Source of the DNA: UBA2767 sp965228625 | GTDB taxonomy: Bacteria > Pseudomonadota > Alphaproteobacteria > Rhizobiales > Methyloligellaceae | Length of the DNA: 64,000 nt | Direction of reading: 5' to 3' | NCBI GenBank assembly: GCA_965228625.1 | Contig: OZ245829.1 | Location: 2,790,001-2,854,000 of the forward strand | Shown: positions 25,488 to 34,385 of the stretch, one piece after another | Layout: each line of letters begins with the position of its first letter | Position numbering within the stretch: the stretch's first letter is position 1 | Made by a program: the position numbers and the translations under genes | Notes under the pieces: generated by a model | Database searches by the model: none | Seen by the model: only the letters and a program-made list of their open reading frames with translations | What the model was told of the DNA's origin: nothing

Positions 25488-27005
25488 GTGAACCCGGCCG
25501 AATGGCTTGTCCGCACTGCCCGGCGGACACCCGACGCGCCGGCGCTGATGCAGGGCGAGGATGTTGTCGCCGGCTATGACCTCTTCTGCGCCCGCGCGAC
25601 CTCCATCGGCGGCGCGCTGGCCTCCCGGTTCGGCGTGTCCCCAGGGGACCGGGTCGCCCTGTTCATGAGCAACAGCACCGTATATCTCGAAGTGCTCTAC
25701 GGCGCGTGGTTCGCCGGAGCCGCGGTTGTTCCGATCAACGCCAAGCTTCATCCCAGGGAAGCGGCGTGGATCATTGAAGACGCCGACGCCAGCCTTGTTC
25801 TCGTCTCGGACGATATCGGGGAAGCGCTTTCCGGCCTCGTTGCGGAGCGAGAAATGCTCTCGGTCGATCAGGCCGACTACGCCACGCTCTGCCGAGCCGA
25901 ATCTCTGAACGCGCCGGTCGCCCTGGGTGACGACGACATGCTGTGGCTGTTCTACACGTCCGGAACCACCGGCAAGCCCAAGGGCGTCATGTTGTCGTCG
26001 CGCAATCTGCAGGCCATGACATGTGCCTATTTCATCGACGTGGACGAGGTCGGCGGCGACGATGCGTTTCTTTATGCCGCCCCCATGTCGCATGGCGCGG
26101 GGCTTTACAACTTTGCAGGCGTCTTGCGCGGCGCGCGCCACGTCGTGCCGCAGTCGGGCAAATTCGACGCGGAGGAAATCCTCGCGCTTGCCGCGCGCAT
26201 CGGCGACGTTTCGATGTTCGCCGCACCCACCATGGTCAAGCGTCTCGTCGAGCACGCCAAGATTGCCGGATCGACCGGTGACGGGCTCAAGACGATCGTT
26301 TATGGCGGCGGACCGATGTATCTCGCGGACATTGTCGATGCGGTCGACACCATGGGCCCCCGTTTCGTGCAGATCTACGGACAGGGTGAGAGTCCGATGA
26401 CCATCACCGCGCTGTCGCGGGCGCTGGTTGCCGACCGCACCCACCCGCGCTGGCGGGAACGTGCCGCGTCCGTCGGGCTGCCGCATTCCTGCGTCCGCGT
26501 CCGTGTCGCCGATGCCCAGGGCCGTGACGTCCCGACCGGCGAGATTGGCGAAATCCTCGTCCAGGGCACGACCGTCATGTCCGGCTACTGGCGCAACCCG
26601 GTGGCCACCGCCGAAACGATACGTGACGGCTGGCTGTGGACGGGCGATACCGGCGCGCTGGATGAGGACGGATTCCTGACGCTGCACGACCGGTCAAAGG
26701 ACGTCATCATCTCAGGCGGGACGAACATCTATCCCCGCGAGGTGGAGGAAACGCTGCTTTTGCATGGCAGTGTCGGCGAGGTGGCCGTTGTCGGTCGTGC
26801 GCATCCCGAGTGGGGCGAAGAGGTCGTGGCGTTCGTTGTTCCGGCACGAGACGCATCAGTCGATGAGCGCGCCCTCGACCGGCACTGCATCGATCACATT
26901 GCGCGGTTCAAGCGTCCCAAGGCCTATGTGGTGGTCGAGGATCTGCCGAAGAACAATTACGGGAAGGTGCTCAAGACGGCACTGCGGGACAGTCTGGGCG
27001 TCTGA
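25488..27005 (+). CDS. Class I adenylate-forming acyl-CoA synthetase
   Basis: A 505-residue AMP-binding enzyme. The P-loop-like motif YTSGTTGKPKGVMLSSRN, YGQGESPMTIT, WLWTGDTGALDEDGFLTLHDRSKDVIISGG and the C-terminal Lys in PKNNYGKVLKTALRD are all present. It activates a carboxylic acid to acyl-AMP and then acyl-CoA; the acid is unknown (medium-chain or aromatic acids are typical for this size). It starts with GTG. Confidence 0.92.
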   Translation: MNPAEWLVRTARRTPDAPALMQGEDVVAGYDLFCARATSIGGALASRFGVSPGDRVALFMSNSTVYLEVLYGAWFAGAAVVPINAKLHPREAAWIIEDADASLVLVSDDIGEALSGLVAEREMLSVDQADYATLCRAESLNAPVALGDDDMLWLFYTSGTTGKPKGVMLSSRNLQAMTCAYFIDVDEVGGDDAFLYAAPMSHGAGLYNFAGVLRGARHVVPQSGKFDAEEILALAARIGDVSMFAAPTMVKRLVEHAKIAGSTGDGLKTIVYGGGPMYLADIVDAVDTMGPRFVQIYGQGESPMTITALSRALVADRTHPRWRERAASVGLPHSCVRVRVADAQGRDVPTGEIGEILVQGTTVMSGYWRNPVATAETIRDGWLWTGDTGALDEDGFLTLHDRSKDVIISGGTNIYPREVEETLLLHGSVGEVAVVGRAHPEWGEEVVAFVVPARDASVDERALDRHCIDHIARFKRPKAYVVVEDLPKNNYGKVLKTALRDSLGV

Positions 27006-27041
27006 TCGTCCATGGCCGCGAATTGTCGAATGAGGCGGATC

Positions 27042-27076
27042 AAGAAAATGCGGGCCCGCGCACGCGGACCCGCATT
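27042..27076 (-). terminator. Minus-strand terminator after the DUF1127 gene
   Basis: An inverted repeat with an outer 8-bp stem AATGCGGG/CCCGCATT and an inner GC stem spans 27047-27076. Read on the minus strand it is followed by TTTTCTT, as expected for a terminator of the 27096-27356 gene. It may also help end the convergent acyl-CoA synthetase transcript. Confidence 0.75.
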
Positions 27077-27095
27077 TCCTCTGGGCAGTCAATGG

Positions 27096-27356
27096 TTATG
27101 CACGGCTGCGTCGGCCGGACCGGCCATGCAACACCATCGATACGATTTCCGACCGGTCGATGCCGATATCGTTGAGCGTACGGTCGTTGACCTCGCGCAG
27201 TTCGCGGATCCAACGCTTTTGCTCACGGCGTGCCCTCCGGGCCTCGAGCACCGAGGCGAACCAGGTCCGCAGCGCACGCCATATCTTGTCAATGGACGGC
27301 CGGCGCCTCCGTCCTTCAAATCTCGCATCAGCGATCGCCTGATTTGCGTATGTCAT
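27096..27356 (-). CDS. DUF1127 (YjiS-like) small basic protein
   Basis: An 86-residue Arg-rich protein. The DUF1127 core is visible as RRARREQKRWIRELREVNDRTLNDIGIDRSEI, near the C-terminus. In Agrobacterium and other Alphaproteobacteria such proteins affect RNA turnover, phosphate and carbon metabolism. AAGGAG directly abuts the first ATG (27362) but is well spaced from the second, so 27356 is the likely start. It shares an upstream 14-bp element with the next small gene. Confidence 0.88.
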   Translation of the reverse strand: MTYANQAIADARFEGRRRRPSIDKIWRALRTWFASVLEARRARREQKRWIRELREVNDRTLNDIGIDRSEIVSMVLHGRSGRRSRA

Positions 27357-27459
27357 TGTCATCTCCTTCGTCGCTTGCGTCTGCGGTGTGCCTCGGCGCA
27401 GCCGGGCGCCTGACGGTCATTGGTGCCGTACCGTCTTTCGCGTCCGCACGTGACGTTCA

Positions 27460-27473
27460 GTAATTTCCGTGTG
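27460..27473. promoter_or_regulatory. Repeated 14-bp element, copy 1 (upstream of DUF1127 gene)
   Basis: GTAATTTCCGTGTG on the plus strand, 104 bases upstream of the DUF1127 start on the minus strand. An identical copy is at 27782. The position relative to both small genes is alike, so it is a candidate operator, perhaps for the SARP-type regulator encoded next door. Confidence 0.5.
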
Positions 27474-27499
27474 GTTTAGGTTGTTCCGAGCCCGTCGCC

Positions 27500-27685
27500 T
27501 CAGATGGCCGTGGTCAAAACGACCAGGCCAAGCAAGGCGAGACAAATCCCGATGACCATGACCATCACATTTGTTATGGTCCGCAGCGTCGTCACCGGAT
27601 AAGCGCCTATCCCGACGTCACCATCCAGTGTGATCTCGCCAGCCCGCGTCATCGCAGCCCGCAAAATCACCAGTTGGTTCAACAT
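27500..27685 (-). CDS. Small single-span membrane protein, unknown
   Basis: A 61-residue product with a polar N-terminal half (MLNQLVILRAAMTRAGEI) and one strongly hydrophobic C-terminal helix (NVMVMVIGICLALLGLVVL). I do not recognise a family. GGAGG lies five bases before the ATG at 27685, which sets this start over the longer frame. It is divergent from the SARP-type regulator and shares with DUF1127 an identical upstream 14-bp element, so it may be its regulatory target. Confidence 0.6.
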   Translation of the reverse strand: MLNQLVILRAAMTRAGEITLDGDVGIGAYPVTTLRTITNVMVMVIGICLALLGLVVLTTAI

Positions 27686-27781
27686 CCTGTCCTCCATTTT
27701 TGTCCCGAACCAGTGGTCCGGTATCCTGCCCTGCTGATCAGATAGGAAGCGCATGTTGAGACGCGAGATGGAAACGGCGTG

Positions 27782-27795
27782 GTAATTTCCGTGTG
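27782..27795. promoter_or_regulatory. Repeated 14-bp element, copy 2 (between small membrane gene and SARP regulator)
   Basis: GTAATTTCCGTGTG, identical to 27460-27473, 97 bases upstream of the small membrane protein start and 62 bases upstream of the regulator start. It could serve both divergent genes. Confidence 0.5.
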
Positions 27796-27856
27796 AATCG
27801 TGGAAAATACAACCGCTGGACCTGAATCGGCGAGTTTTCAGCCCAGATGCCCCGCT

Positions 27857-29866
27857 ATGACTATTGATCAACAGACAGAATCATCGCTGGCGCTCACGTT
27901 CTTGGGCGGATTGTCCGTCGAGTCGGACGGCGAATCTGTCGATCTGCCGCGTTCACGCAAGACACGGGCGTTGTTGGCTTATCTGGCGCTCTCCCCGCGC
28001 CCGCGCCGCCGCTCGGCGCTGTGCACCATGTTCTGGGAGCGCCCCGATGACCCGAAGGGCGCGCTGCGCTGGAGCCTGTCGAAGATCCGTCCGCTGCTCA
28101 AGACGGAAACGGACTGTCTTGTGGTCGCCGACGGGGATTTCATCCGCATTGACACCTCCGACGTCGGGATCGATGCGCGCGACCTCGTCAGCGCGGCAGC
28201 AGATCCCGAACCCTGGCCGGCAACCGAGCTTGAACGGCTGGCAAAATCCGGCGAGCTGCTTGAAGGCTTCTCGCTGACCGGATGTCCGGACTTCGAGCTC
28301 TGGCTGGCGGAACAGCGCGAGGATATCCGGCAGGCGCGGCTGCGGGTTTTCGACACCTTGTGCCAGCGCTACGCCGCGCAGCCCGAAAGGGCGCTTGAAT
28401 ACGCCCGCGCGGCGGCCGAACTTGCCGCCGACGACCCTGAAATACGCCTTCGGCTGATCGATCTGCTCGATCGGACCGGACGCGCCGACGAAGCCGAAAG
28501 CCACAGGCGCCTGGCGCGGGATGTTATTGCGCCGAGACAACGCGCGCGCACCGAAGACCGCGCCGCGGGCGGGGAGACGGCGAGCCCGCCCATGGTCTCG
28601 ACCGTCCGCGAGGCGGACGACCGCATTGTTCGCGAAGGACTTGAACCGGCCGGACCGCTGCTGACGCTCCCCGACAGGCCGTCGATCGCGGTGCTGCCGT
28701 TTCAGCAGATCGGCGCCGGGCATGAAACCGATATTTTCGCGGTCGGCCTGACCCACGACATCATCATGGGTCTGTCGCGCCTGCGCTGGCTGTTCGTCAT
28801 CGCCCGCGGTTCGGCGTTCAACATCGTCACCTCGTCCGCGGATGTCCTGGAGATCGCCGAGCGTCTCGGCGTGCGTTACATAACGCAGGGCTCGATCGCC
28901 GTCGCCGACGGCAAGCTGCGGGTCGATATCGCGCTGATCGACGCGCCGACGCGGACGGAGATCTGGGTGGAGCGCTTCGACCGCGACATCACCGAGCTGT
29001 TTCAGGTTCAACAGGAGATCTCCGACGCAATCGTCAGTTGTCTGCAGATCGAGATCGAAACCGCGGAGCAGAAGCGGGCGCTGATGCGGCCCGATCAGGC
29101 GTTAGATGCCTGGAGTGCCTACCATCGCGGCGTCTGGCACATGAACCGGTTCAACCCGGCCGATTTCAACCGTGCCGAGAAGCTGTTCGAGCGCGCCCTC
29201 GAATTCGAGCCCGACGAAGCGCGCGTCTATTCAGGATTGTCGTTCATCGAGTTCCAGCGCGCGTTCCTGCACATCGATCCCGACCGGGACCGCGCGCTGC
29301 GCAAGTCGCTCGAATTTGCAGAGAAGAGCATCACCGTCGATCCGCGCGACGCTCTGGGTCACTGGGCCATGGGCCGGACGTTGCTGATGTTCCGCGAATA
29401 CGACCAGTCGCTCGAGGAGCTCGAGACGGCGATTGATCTCAATCCCAACTTTGCGGGGGCGCACTTCTCCCTGAGCCGCACCTGTTTCGCCGCCGGCGAC
29501 AGCACACGCGGTATCGAGGCGGCCGATACGGCACGCCGTCTCAGCCCATACGATCCGATCCGGTTCGCCATGCTCAGCGTGCGCGCCAACTGCCTGGTGC
29601 AGCTCGGCGAGCTTGACGAGGCCGTCGAGTGGGTCGTGCGCGCCGCGCGACAGCCGAACGCCCACTACCACATTCACGCGATCGCCACCTATTGCACCGC
29701 ACTTGCCGGCCGGAACGATCTTTCCAAGCGTTACAAGGAAAAACTCCTCGCGGCGCGTCCCGACTACTCGGTGAAGGACTTTCTGCTGGCGTTCCCTCTC
29801 AAGGAACCGGCACATATCGAGCTCGTCCGCGAGGGGCTTAAAAAGGCGGGCCTCGCCGGCGATTGA
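27857..29866 (+). CDS. SARP/BTAD-type transcriptional regulator with TolB-like and TPR domains
   Basis: A 669-residue protein. Residues 10-100 look like an OmpR/SARP winged helix (TFLGGLSVESDGESVDLPRSR, ALRWSLSKIRPLLK), followed by a bacterial transcriptional activator helical domain to about 230. Residues 275-390 resemble the TolB N-terminal-like domain found with adenylate cyclases (IAVLPFQQIG, VRYITQGSIAVADGKLRVDIALIDA). TPR repeats fill the rest (RAEKLFERALEFEPDEARVY, AHFSLSRTCFAAGD). No cyclase domain is attached. It probably activates nearby genes in response to an unknown signal. ATG at 27857 is chosen because the region before it overlaps the divergent control region. Confidence 0.85.
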   Translation: MTIDQQTESSLALTFLGGLSVESDGESVDLPRSRKTRALLAYLALSPRPRRRSALCTMFWERPDDPKGALRWSLSKIRPLLKTETDCLVVADGDFIRIDTSDVGIDARDLVSAAADPEPWPATELERLAKSGELLEGFSLTGCPDFELWLAEQREDIRQARLRVFDTLCQRYAAQPERALEYARAAAELAADDPEIRLRLIDLLDRTGRADEAESHRRLARDVIAPRQRARTEDRAAGGETASPPMVSTVREADDRIVREGLEPAGPLLTLPDRPSIAVLPFQQIGAGHETDIFAVGLTHDIIMGLSRLRWLFVIARGSAFNIVTSSADVLEIAERLGVRYITQGSIAVADGKLRVDIALIDAPTRTEIWVERFDRDITELFQVQQEISDAIVSCLQIEIETAEQKRALMRPDQALDAWSAYHRGVWHMNRFNPADFNRAEKLFERALEFEPDEARVYSGLSFIEFQRAFLHIDPDRDRALRKSLEFAEKSITVDPRDALGHWAMGRTLLMFREYDQSLEELETAIDLNPNFAGAHFSLSRTCFAAGDSTRGIEAADTARRLSPYDPIRFAMLSVRANCLVQLGELDEAVEWVVRAARQPNAHYHIHAIATYCTALAGRNDLSKRYKEKLLAARPDYSVKDFLLAFPLKEPAHIELVREGLKKAGLAGD

Positions 29867-30093
29867 GAAGAGATTGCCGTACGCGTTACCGTTGCGAACA
29901 ACCCTCCATTTCGCGTCTTCAAGACGCAGAAAATCCGATCACAAAGCGGGAACTCACCTTGATTTTTGGCGGAATTCCGAGGCTTTCACGGCAAAATGCG
30001 AGGAGTTTGTTGAAAAGTGTTAACGCCGTACCCACCTGATCTTAATCGTTATCCCGCACGATGAGAGCGGTAACGGGTCAGACGGAGGGTATG

Positions 30094-30765
30094 ATGCCGG
30101 GTTTCAATCGTTTTACTGGAAGCATTCTGTCAGTTCTCGCCTTGGCGGGCTTTTTTGTTGCAAGCACACCGGCACCGGCGGAAGCCGGACTTTTCCGCGC
30201 CCTGCTCGGCGGAGGCGGCGGCAACGTCCAGAACCGCGACTGGTCGCATGTGACGAGCCGTCAGCGGGTCCCCTTCTCGAAGCAGTACCGGCCCGGAACC
30301 ATCGTCGTCTCTTTCGCGGACCGGCGGCTCTACTTCGTCGACAGGCCCGGTCAGGCGCTGAGCTATCTCATCGGCACGCCTGTGCTGGAAGAGAAATGGC
30401 AGGGCGTACTGAAGGTCTCGGCCAAGCGCGTGAACCCGCGCTGGGTGCCGACCGCGGACATGCGGCGGAAGAACCCGACCCTGCCGCTCGCCGTTGAAGG
30501 CGGCGACCCGCGCAATCCGCTTGGAACCCGCGCGCTCTATCTCGGCAACACACTCTACAGGATTCATGGAACCGACGCCCCGTGGACCATCGGCAAGGAA
30601 GTTTCGAACGGCTGTGTCCGCCTCTACAACGCCGATATTCTTGACCTTTATTCCCGCGTTCCGGTCGGCGCCAAGGTCATCGTCACCTACAAAAAGTTCC
30701 CGGCTGCAGCGGCCGCTTCGAAGCGCGGCGGATGGCAGCGGCGCGCGTCCTTCGAGGCCCGGTAG
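30094..30765 (+). CDS. L,D-transpeptidase (YkuD family), secreted
   Basis: A 223-residue protein with a signal peptide (hydrophobic stretch ILSVLALAGFFVAS, Ala-rich cleavage region) and a YkuD domain. The catalytic set is IHGTDAPWTIG (His158) and VSNGCVRLYN (Cys174). It forms 3-3 cross-links in peptidoglycan or attaches proteins to it. GGAGG is five bases before the ATG at 30094 and only two before the ATG at 30091, so the second is preferred. The 227 bases upstream show no recognisable promoter. Confidence 0.93.
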   Translation: MPGFNRFTGSILSVLALAGFFVASTPAPAEAGLFRALLGGGGGNVQNRDWSHVTSRQRVPFSKQYRPGTIVVSFADRRLYFVDRPGQALSYLIGTPVLEEKWQGVLKVSAKRVNPRWVPTADMRRKNPTLPLAVEGGDPRNPLGTRALYLGNTLYRIHGTDAPWTIGKEVSNGCVRLYNADILDLYSRVPVGAKVIVTYKKFPAAAAASKRGGWQRRASFEAR

Positions 30766-31004
30766 CCGACAGCCAAAACCTCGCTTTATCACGACATTTC
30801 GTGCCGGTTTTCCGTCTTTCGGGAGGCCGGCACGTTCCGTTCCGCAATCGGGTTTGCATCGCCGGGTCACAGTCGGGACGGATAGTGTCGGCGGTCGGGA
30901 TGGCAAACCTCGATATACGGACCGCAAAAGAAGCAGGGTCCGCCGACAGTACCGGGGGGAGATCACTGCCGACGAACCCGTTGAACACCGTCTAGGACGG
31001 TGGA

Positions 31005-31493
31005 CTACCAGTAAATGCCGAATTGATATCCGCCGACCGGCTTGGCACTGGCGATATGGCCGGTGCAGCGGTTCACCTTCAGGCGGTACTTCGCGCCGTG
31101 GCGATAGCTGGTCACGAATACGAAGCGCTGCGTGGTCTTGCGGATTCTGAAGCCGTGCCAGCCGTGGCGCGCCAGCCTCGACCTGATCTGGTGCGGCGAT
31201 GCGCAATAGCCGTAGTAGCGAGCGGCCGGAGCCGGGTACGGTGCCCAGTAGCCGTAGCCCCGCTTGCCTTTCCAGTAACGGCGGGCCTGCTTCTTCCGGT
31301 ACTTCCTCTTCTTTTTCTTGTGGACCTTGTGGACGTGGGCCGGTCCGTAATAGGTGTTCGGCGCGCCAATCTGGACGTAGCCCTGCGGGCCGCCGACGGT
31401 CAGCGCGAAATTCACATTCTTGGCAGATGCCTCGGGCAGTCCGGCGATGGTGGTGGCGGCGAGGGCCCCTGCAGCAATCAGTGCGGTCTTCAT
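31005..31493 (-). CDS. Secreted Lys/Tyr-rich protein with PepSY-like C-terminus
   Basis: A 162-residue protein with a signal peptide (MKTALIAAGALAATTIAG). The middle is very basic and rich in Lys, Tyr and Arg (HKKKKRKYRKKQARRYWK). The end, IRSRLARHGWHGFRIRK followed by YRLKVNRCTGHI, resembles the PepSY-like strands found in small rhizobial periplasmic proteins. The basic stretch could bind polyanions. No function is known to me. The 239 bases towards the L,D-transpeptidase hold only a weak 7-bp inverted repeat near 30800. Confidence 0.72.
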   Translation of the reverse strand: MKTALIAAGALAATTIAGLPEASAKNVNFALTVGGPQGYVQIGAPNTYYGPAHVHKVHKKKKRKYRKKQARRYWKGKRGYGYWAPYPAPAARYYGYCASPHQIRSRLARHGWHGFRIRKTTQRFVFVTSYRHGAKYRLKVNRCTGHIASAKPVGGYQFGIYW

Positions 31494-31666
31494 CGTTTCT
31501 CTCCGTGTTTGGCCAGCACATCGCCGGCGAACTGGGTGTGAGAATGCATGAAGCGCCCTGAACGCATCCGGAATGGCCCGTTCATCCGACATTCATGTTG
31601 GCGGTCAGGGCGGCGCGCCCTTTTTCCGCAGTTTTTTCAGAGAGATGACGGGACCGGATCGTGGCC

Positions 31667-32779
31667 TCAGGGCCGTCCGCTCGGCCGCAACTTCAGAAAT
31701 GCTGACAGACAGTGCTGGGTGTAGTCGATCCGGCTGTAGGTTTTGTCCGACCGCGAGAAATAGAGCCCGACATATTCGTTCGGGTCGAACGGCTTGCCGC
31801 GCCGGCCCGCGGGCGGCGTTGTCAGCGTTGCCGCGTCGAGGAGCTGGAAACCGAGGTTCTTTTCCGCTTCCGCCTCGATACGCTGCGTCAGCGCCGGCAC
31901 GATGGCCGAATCGGCCCATGAGGCGTTCAGGACATCCGATGCGGTCACCAAGCCTTCCAGCGCATAGCACGTGTTGTGCGTCGGCTTGACCTCGGGCCGC
32001 AGGTCCTCGAGATACACCCGTGTCTGGTCTTCGATGAATTTGAGCAGGCGCAGGTCGCGCGTGTTCTTGTAGCGCACCGCCGCCGCCATCACGCCCCAGT
32101 GATAGAAGCCGATGTCCGGCTTTTTGGTGTATTTGTCCACCAGGTACGTGTCGAGCCCGGACAGAACGTCACCGATCTCCGGGTCCCGGAAGGTGTCGTG
32201 GTACTTGGCAAGCGCCAGCCAGACCTCGCCGTTGAAATAGGGCGACTCGACCCTGGAATAGGGTGTGCGTCGGAAGCCGCGTTTGCCCAGGCGCAACGCG
32301 AGCAGGCCGTTCAGCCAGGCGCGGCGCGCCGCCTCGTAGCGTCCGCTGCCGGTGGTTCGGTAGTAGTGCAGTTCGATGAGCAGGGCCAGCGCGGTTGCGC
32401 CGGTGCGCGACTTGGAGATGCTGCGCCCCGTCCCGACGATCCACTGCGATCGTTTCCGGAACACCAGCGAGCGCCTCTGGAGCGCATCCAGAACCCTGCG
32501 GACGGGCTCGCGCACATGCGGCGCCTGTGTCGCGGCGAGGTACTCGGCGAGCGCAAATCCGGTCCCGGCCTGTCGGACGATGCTCGCCTTTCCCGTCGGC
32601 CGACCCGTCTTGAAGCTGATGTCGTAATCGAAAAGCCCGGTCTTGTTCTGGGTCCGGATTAGAAAGTCCGCACTGAGATCCGTCGCCTGCTTCATACGTC
32701 CGTCGGCGGCGGTGGAGGCGGATGCCGGACCGTAAACCGAAACCGCAATCGCCATGACCAGAACCGGGACAAATCGCAT
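31667..32779 (-). CDS. Secreted helical protein of unknown function
   Basis: A 370-residue protein with a signal peptide (MRFVPVLVMAIAVSVYGPASAS). It reads as repeated helical hairpins with aromatic and polar motifs (RTQNKTGLFDYD, TGATALALLIELHYY, FYHWGVMAAAVRYKN, THNTCYALEGL), the pattern of alpha/alpha-barrel proteins such as glycosidases or terpene-cyclase-like folds. No catalytic set is recognised. It is divergent from the ECF sigma gene. The start at 32779 is chosen by the signal peptide; the frame extends to 32860. Confidence 0.65.
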   Translation of the reverse strand: MRFVPVLVMAIAVSVYGPASASTAADGRMKQATDLSADFLIRTQNKTGLFDYDISFKTGRPTGKASIVRQAGTGFALAEYLAATQAPHVREPVRRVLDALQRRSLVFRKRSQWIVGTGRSISKSRTGATALALLIELHYYRTTGSGRYEAARRAWLNGLLALRLGKRGFRRTPYSRVESPYFNGEVWLALAKYHDTFRDPEIGDVLSGLDTYLVDKYTKKPDIGFYHWGVMAAAVRYKNTRDLRLLKFIEDQTRVYLEDLRPEVKPTHNTCYALEGLVTASDVLNASWADSAIVPALTQRIEAEAEKNLGFQLLDAATLTTPPAGRRGKPFDPNEYVGLYFSRSDKTYSRIDYTQHCLSAFLKLRPSGRP

Positions 32780-32840
32780 ATAAGATGACACCTTCGAATT
32801 CTCTTTGTTGTTGTCCGCTGCAGATTCTTCCGGACCGGCG

Positions 32841-32865
32841 GGAATAAACCAACACCCCACCCGTT
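32841..32865 (+). promoter_or_regulatory. ECF-type promoter of the sigma factor gene
   Basis: GGAAT (32841-32845, inside GGGAATAA) and CGTT (32862-32865) are separated by 16 bases, the pattern of ECF sigma promoters of the GGAAC/CGTT class. The start codon is 28 bases after the minus-10 box. The same motif occurs twice at 38171-38257, suggesting that the sigma factor drives its own gene and that locus. Confidence 0.65.
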
Positions 32866-32892
32866 ATCATATTGCAGGCAGGAGGAGAAAGG

Positions 32893-33402
32893 GTGACGGC
32901 CGATATCCGAGAGGAGATCATTGAATTTCTCCCCCGTCTGAGGCGGTTTGCGTATTCGCTTACCGGCAATTTCACTGACGCCGACGACCTGGTGCAGGAC
33001 GTCTGCGTGCGTGCGCTCGACCGCGCGCATCAGTGGCGGCCGGGAACCCGGCTTGATAGCTGGATGTACCGGATTGCGCAGAACCTCTGGATCGACAAGG
33101 TACGTTCTGAAAAGACGCGAAATACTGTGAAACAGACAATCCTCAGCCAGCCCGACGAAATGCACACGGCCCGAAACCCGGCGGAAGACCGCCTCACGCT
33201 CGACGCCGTAAGACAGGGCATCGCCCAACTTCCGGATGAGCAGAAGGTCGTGGTTGCCCTCGTGTGCCTCGATGGCCTGTCCTACGGCGAAACGGCGGAC
33301 ATAACCGGCGTGCCCATCGGCACGGTGATGAGCCGCCTGTCCCGGGCCCGGAAAGTGCTGTACCGAAAAATGCATGGTGAAACCAATGCCAAAACAACGT
33401 GA
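32893..33402 (+). CDS. ECF-type RNA polymerase sigma factor
   Basis: A 169-residue sigma70 factor with regions 2 and 4 only. Region 2 is FLPRLRRFAYSLTGNFTDADDLVQDVCVRAL followed by RLDSWMYRIAQNLWID. Region 4 is LPDEQKVVVALVCLDGLSYGETADITGVPIGTVMSRLSRARK. GGAGGAG before the GTG at 32893 sets the start. The anti-sigma gene overlaps its end. An ECF-type promoter upstream implies autoregulation. Confidence 0.95.
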   Translation: MTADIREEIIEFLPRLRRFAYSLTGNFTDADDLVQDVCVRALDRAHQWRPGTRLDSWMYRIAQNLWIDKVRSEKTRNTVKQTILSQPDEMHTARNPAEDRLTLDAVRQGIAQLPDEQKVVVALVCLDGLSYGETADITGVPIGTVMSRLSRARKVLYRKMHGETNAKTT

Positions 33403-34216
33403 TAGCGAAGACTTCACCGATGAGATGCTGATGGCGTATGTCGACGGCGAGATCGACGCCGCGCAGCGCGAACGTTTGAGCGAGCGCCTCGCCGAGGACG
33501 CCGAGCTGCGGGAAAGACTGAAGGTCTTCCGCGAAACGGATCGTTCTCTGAACCGGCACTATGACGACGTCCTGCATCAACCGGTCCCGGCGCACATTCT
33601 CGATCTCGTGCGCAACGCCGACGTGAAAACGCAGCCCGAGGGTCTGATACAGCGGATCGCGGCACGACTGCGCGGGCGTCCCGGCGCAGTGTCGGGTCCG
33701 CGGATGCGCTGGGTGGCGGCTTCCGCCGCCGCGGCGCTTGCCGTCGGCATCGGCATCGGAACCTGGCTCGACACCGGACCGGTGACACCTGCCGGCGACC
33801 GGTTTGCACTGCTCTCCGTCAACAACAATCATCTGTGGGCGCAGGGCGCGCTGAAAGACGCATTGGAACGGGTCGGCAGCGGCGATGAGAAGAGCTGGGA
33901 AGCCGCTCCCGGCGAGACCGGCAAGATCTATCCGGTCCTGACCTTCAAAGACCGGGCCGGCCAGTTCTGCCGCGAATATGCGGTGACGGCGAGCCCGGAA
34001 GCCAGCGCGGTGGGCATCGCCTGCCGACGCAACACCGGAAGATGGTCGATCGAGATCCATACCGCACAACCGGCCGACGCGTCCGGCGGTGCCCCGTTCC
34101 GTCCGGCGTCGAGCGGCGGCATCGAAAGGCTCAACGCCCTCATGACCGAGATGAGTGATGGCGATCCCCTGGATCTTGACCAGGAAGAGCAAGCCATCAA
34201 GAACGGCTGGCGCTAG
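33386..34216 (+). CDS. Anti-sigma factor, single-span membrane protein
   Basis: A 276-residue protein. The N-terminal part (DEMLMAYVDGEIDAAQRERLSERLAEDAELRERL) is an anti-sigma domain of the type found after ECF genes, without the HxxxCxxC zinc motif. A membrane helix spans about residues 109-127 (WVAASAAAALAVGIGIGTWL). The periplasmic part contains GKIYPVLTFKDRAGQFCREYAV and may sense envelope stress. It overlaps the sigma gene by 17 bases (29 with the upstream ATG at 33374), so translation is likely coupled. Confidence 0.9.
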   Translation: MPKQRDSEDFTDEMLMAYVDGEIDAAQRERLSERLAEDAELRERLKVFRETDRSLNRHYDDVLHQPVPAHILDLVRNADVKTQPEGLIQRIAARLRGRPGAVSGPRMRWVAASAAAALAVGIGIGTWLDTGPVTPAGDRFALLSVNNNHLWAQGALKDALERVGSGDEKSWEAAPGETGKIYPVLTFKDRAGQFCREYAVTASPEASAVGIACRRNTGRWSIEIHTAQPADASGGAPFRPASSGGIERLNALMTEMSDGDPLDLDQEEQAIKNGWR

Positions 34217-34321
34217 CGCCTCTCCGCCAAAACTCACAGACAACCATCCTGGCGGCTTGTCCAGAGCCTCTTCGGTCAAATCGGAGAGACTCCAATAAGC
34301 CCGTGCTCGCCTGCCGTGCAG

Positions 34322-34377
34322 GCGCCGGCGCCGGTAACCGGTTTCACCCGGCCGGCGCTCTTTGCGTCCTTTTTTTG
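34322..34377 (+). terminator. Likely terminator of the sigma/anti-sigma operon
   Basis: GCGCCGGC and GCCGGCGC are inverted copies around a 21-base loop that includes CCGGTAACCGG, and a run of seven T begins about 12 bases after the stem. It separates the operon from the convergent hydrolase gene. The distance to the T-run makes it less than canonical. Confidence 0.5.
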
Positions 34378-34385
34378 GAAGAATG

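Noticed and set aside
30800..30835. 7-bp inverted repeat after the L,D-transpeptidase gene
   Set aside because: Loop of about 20 bases and no T-run; not a convincing terminator.
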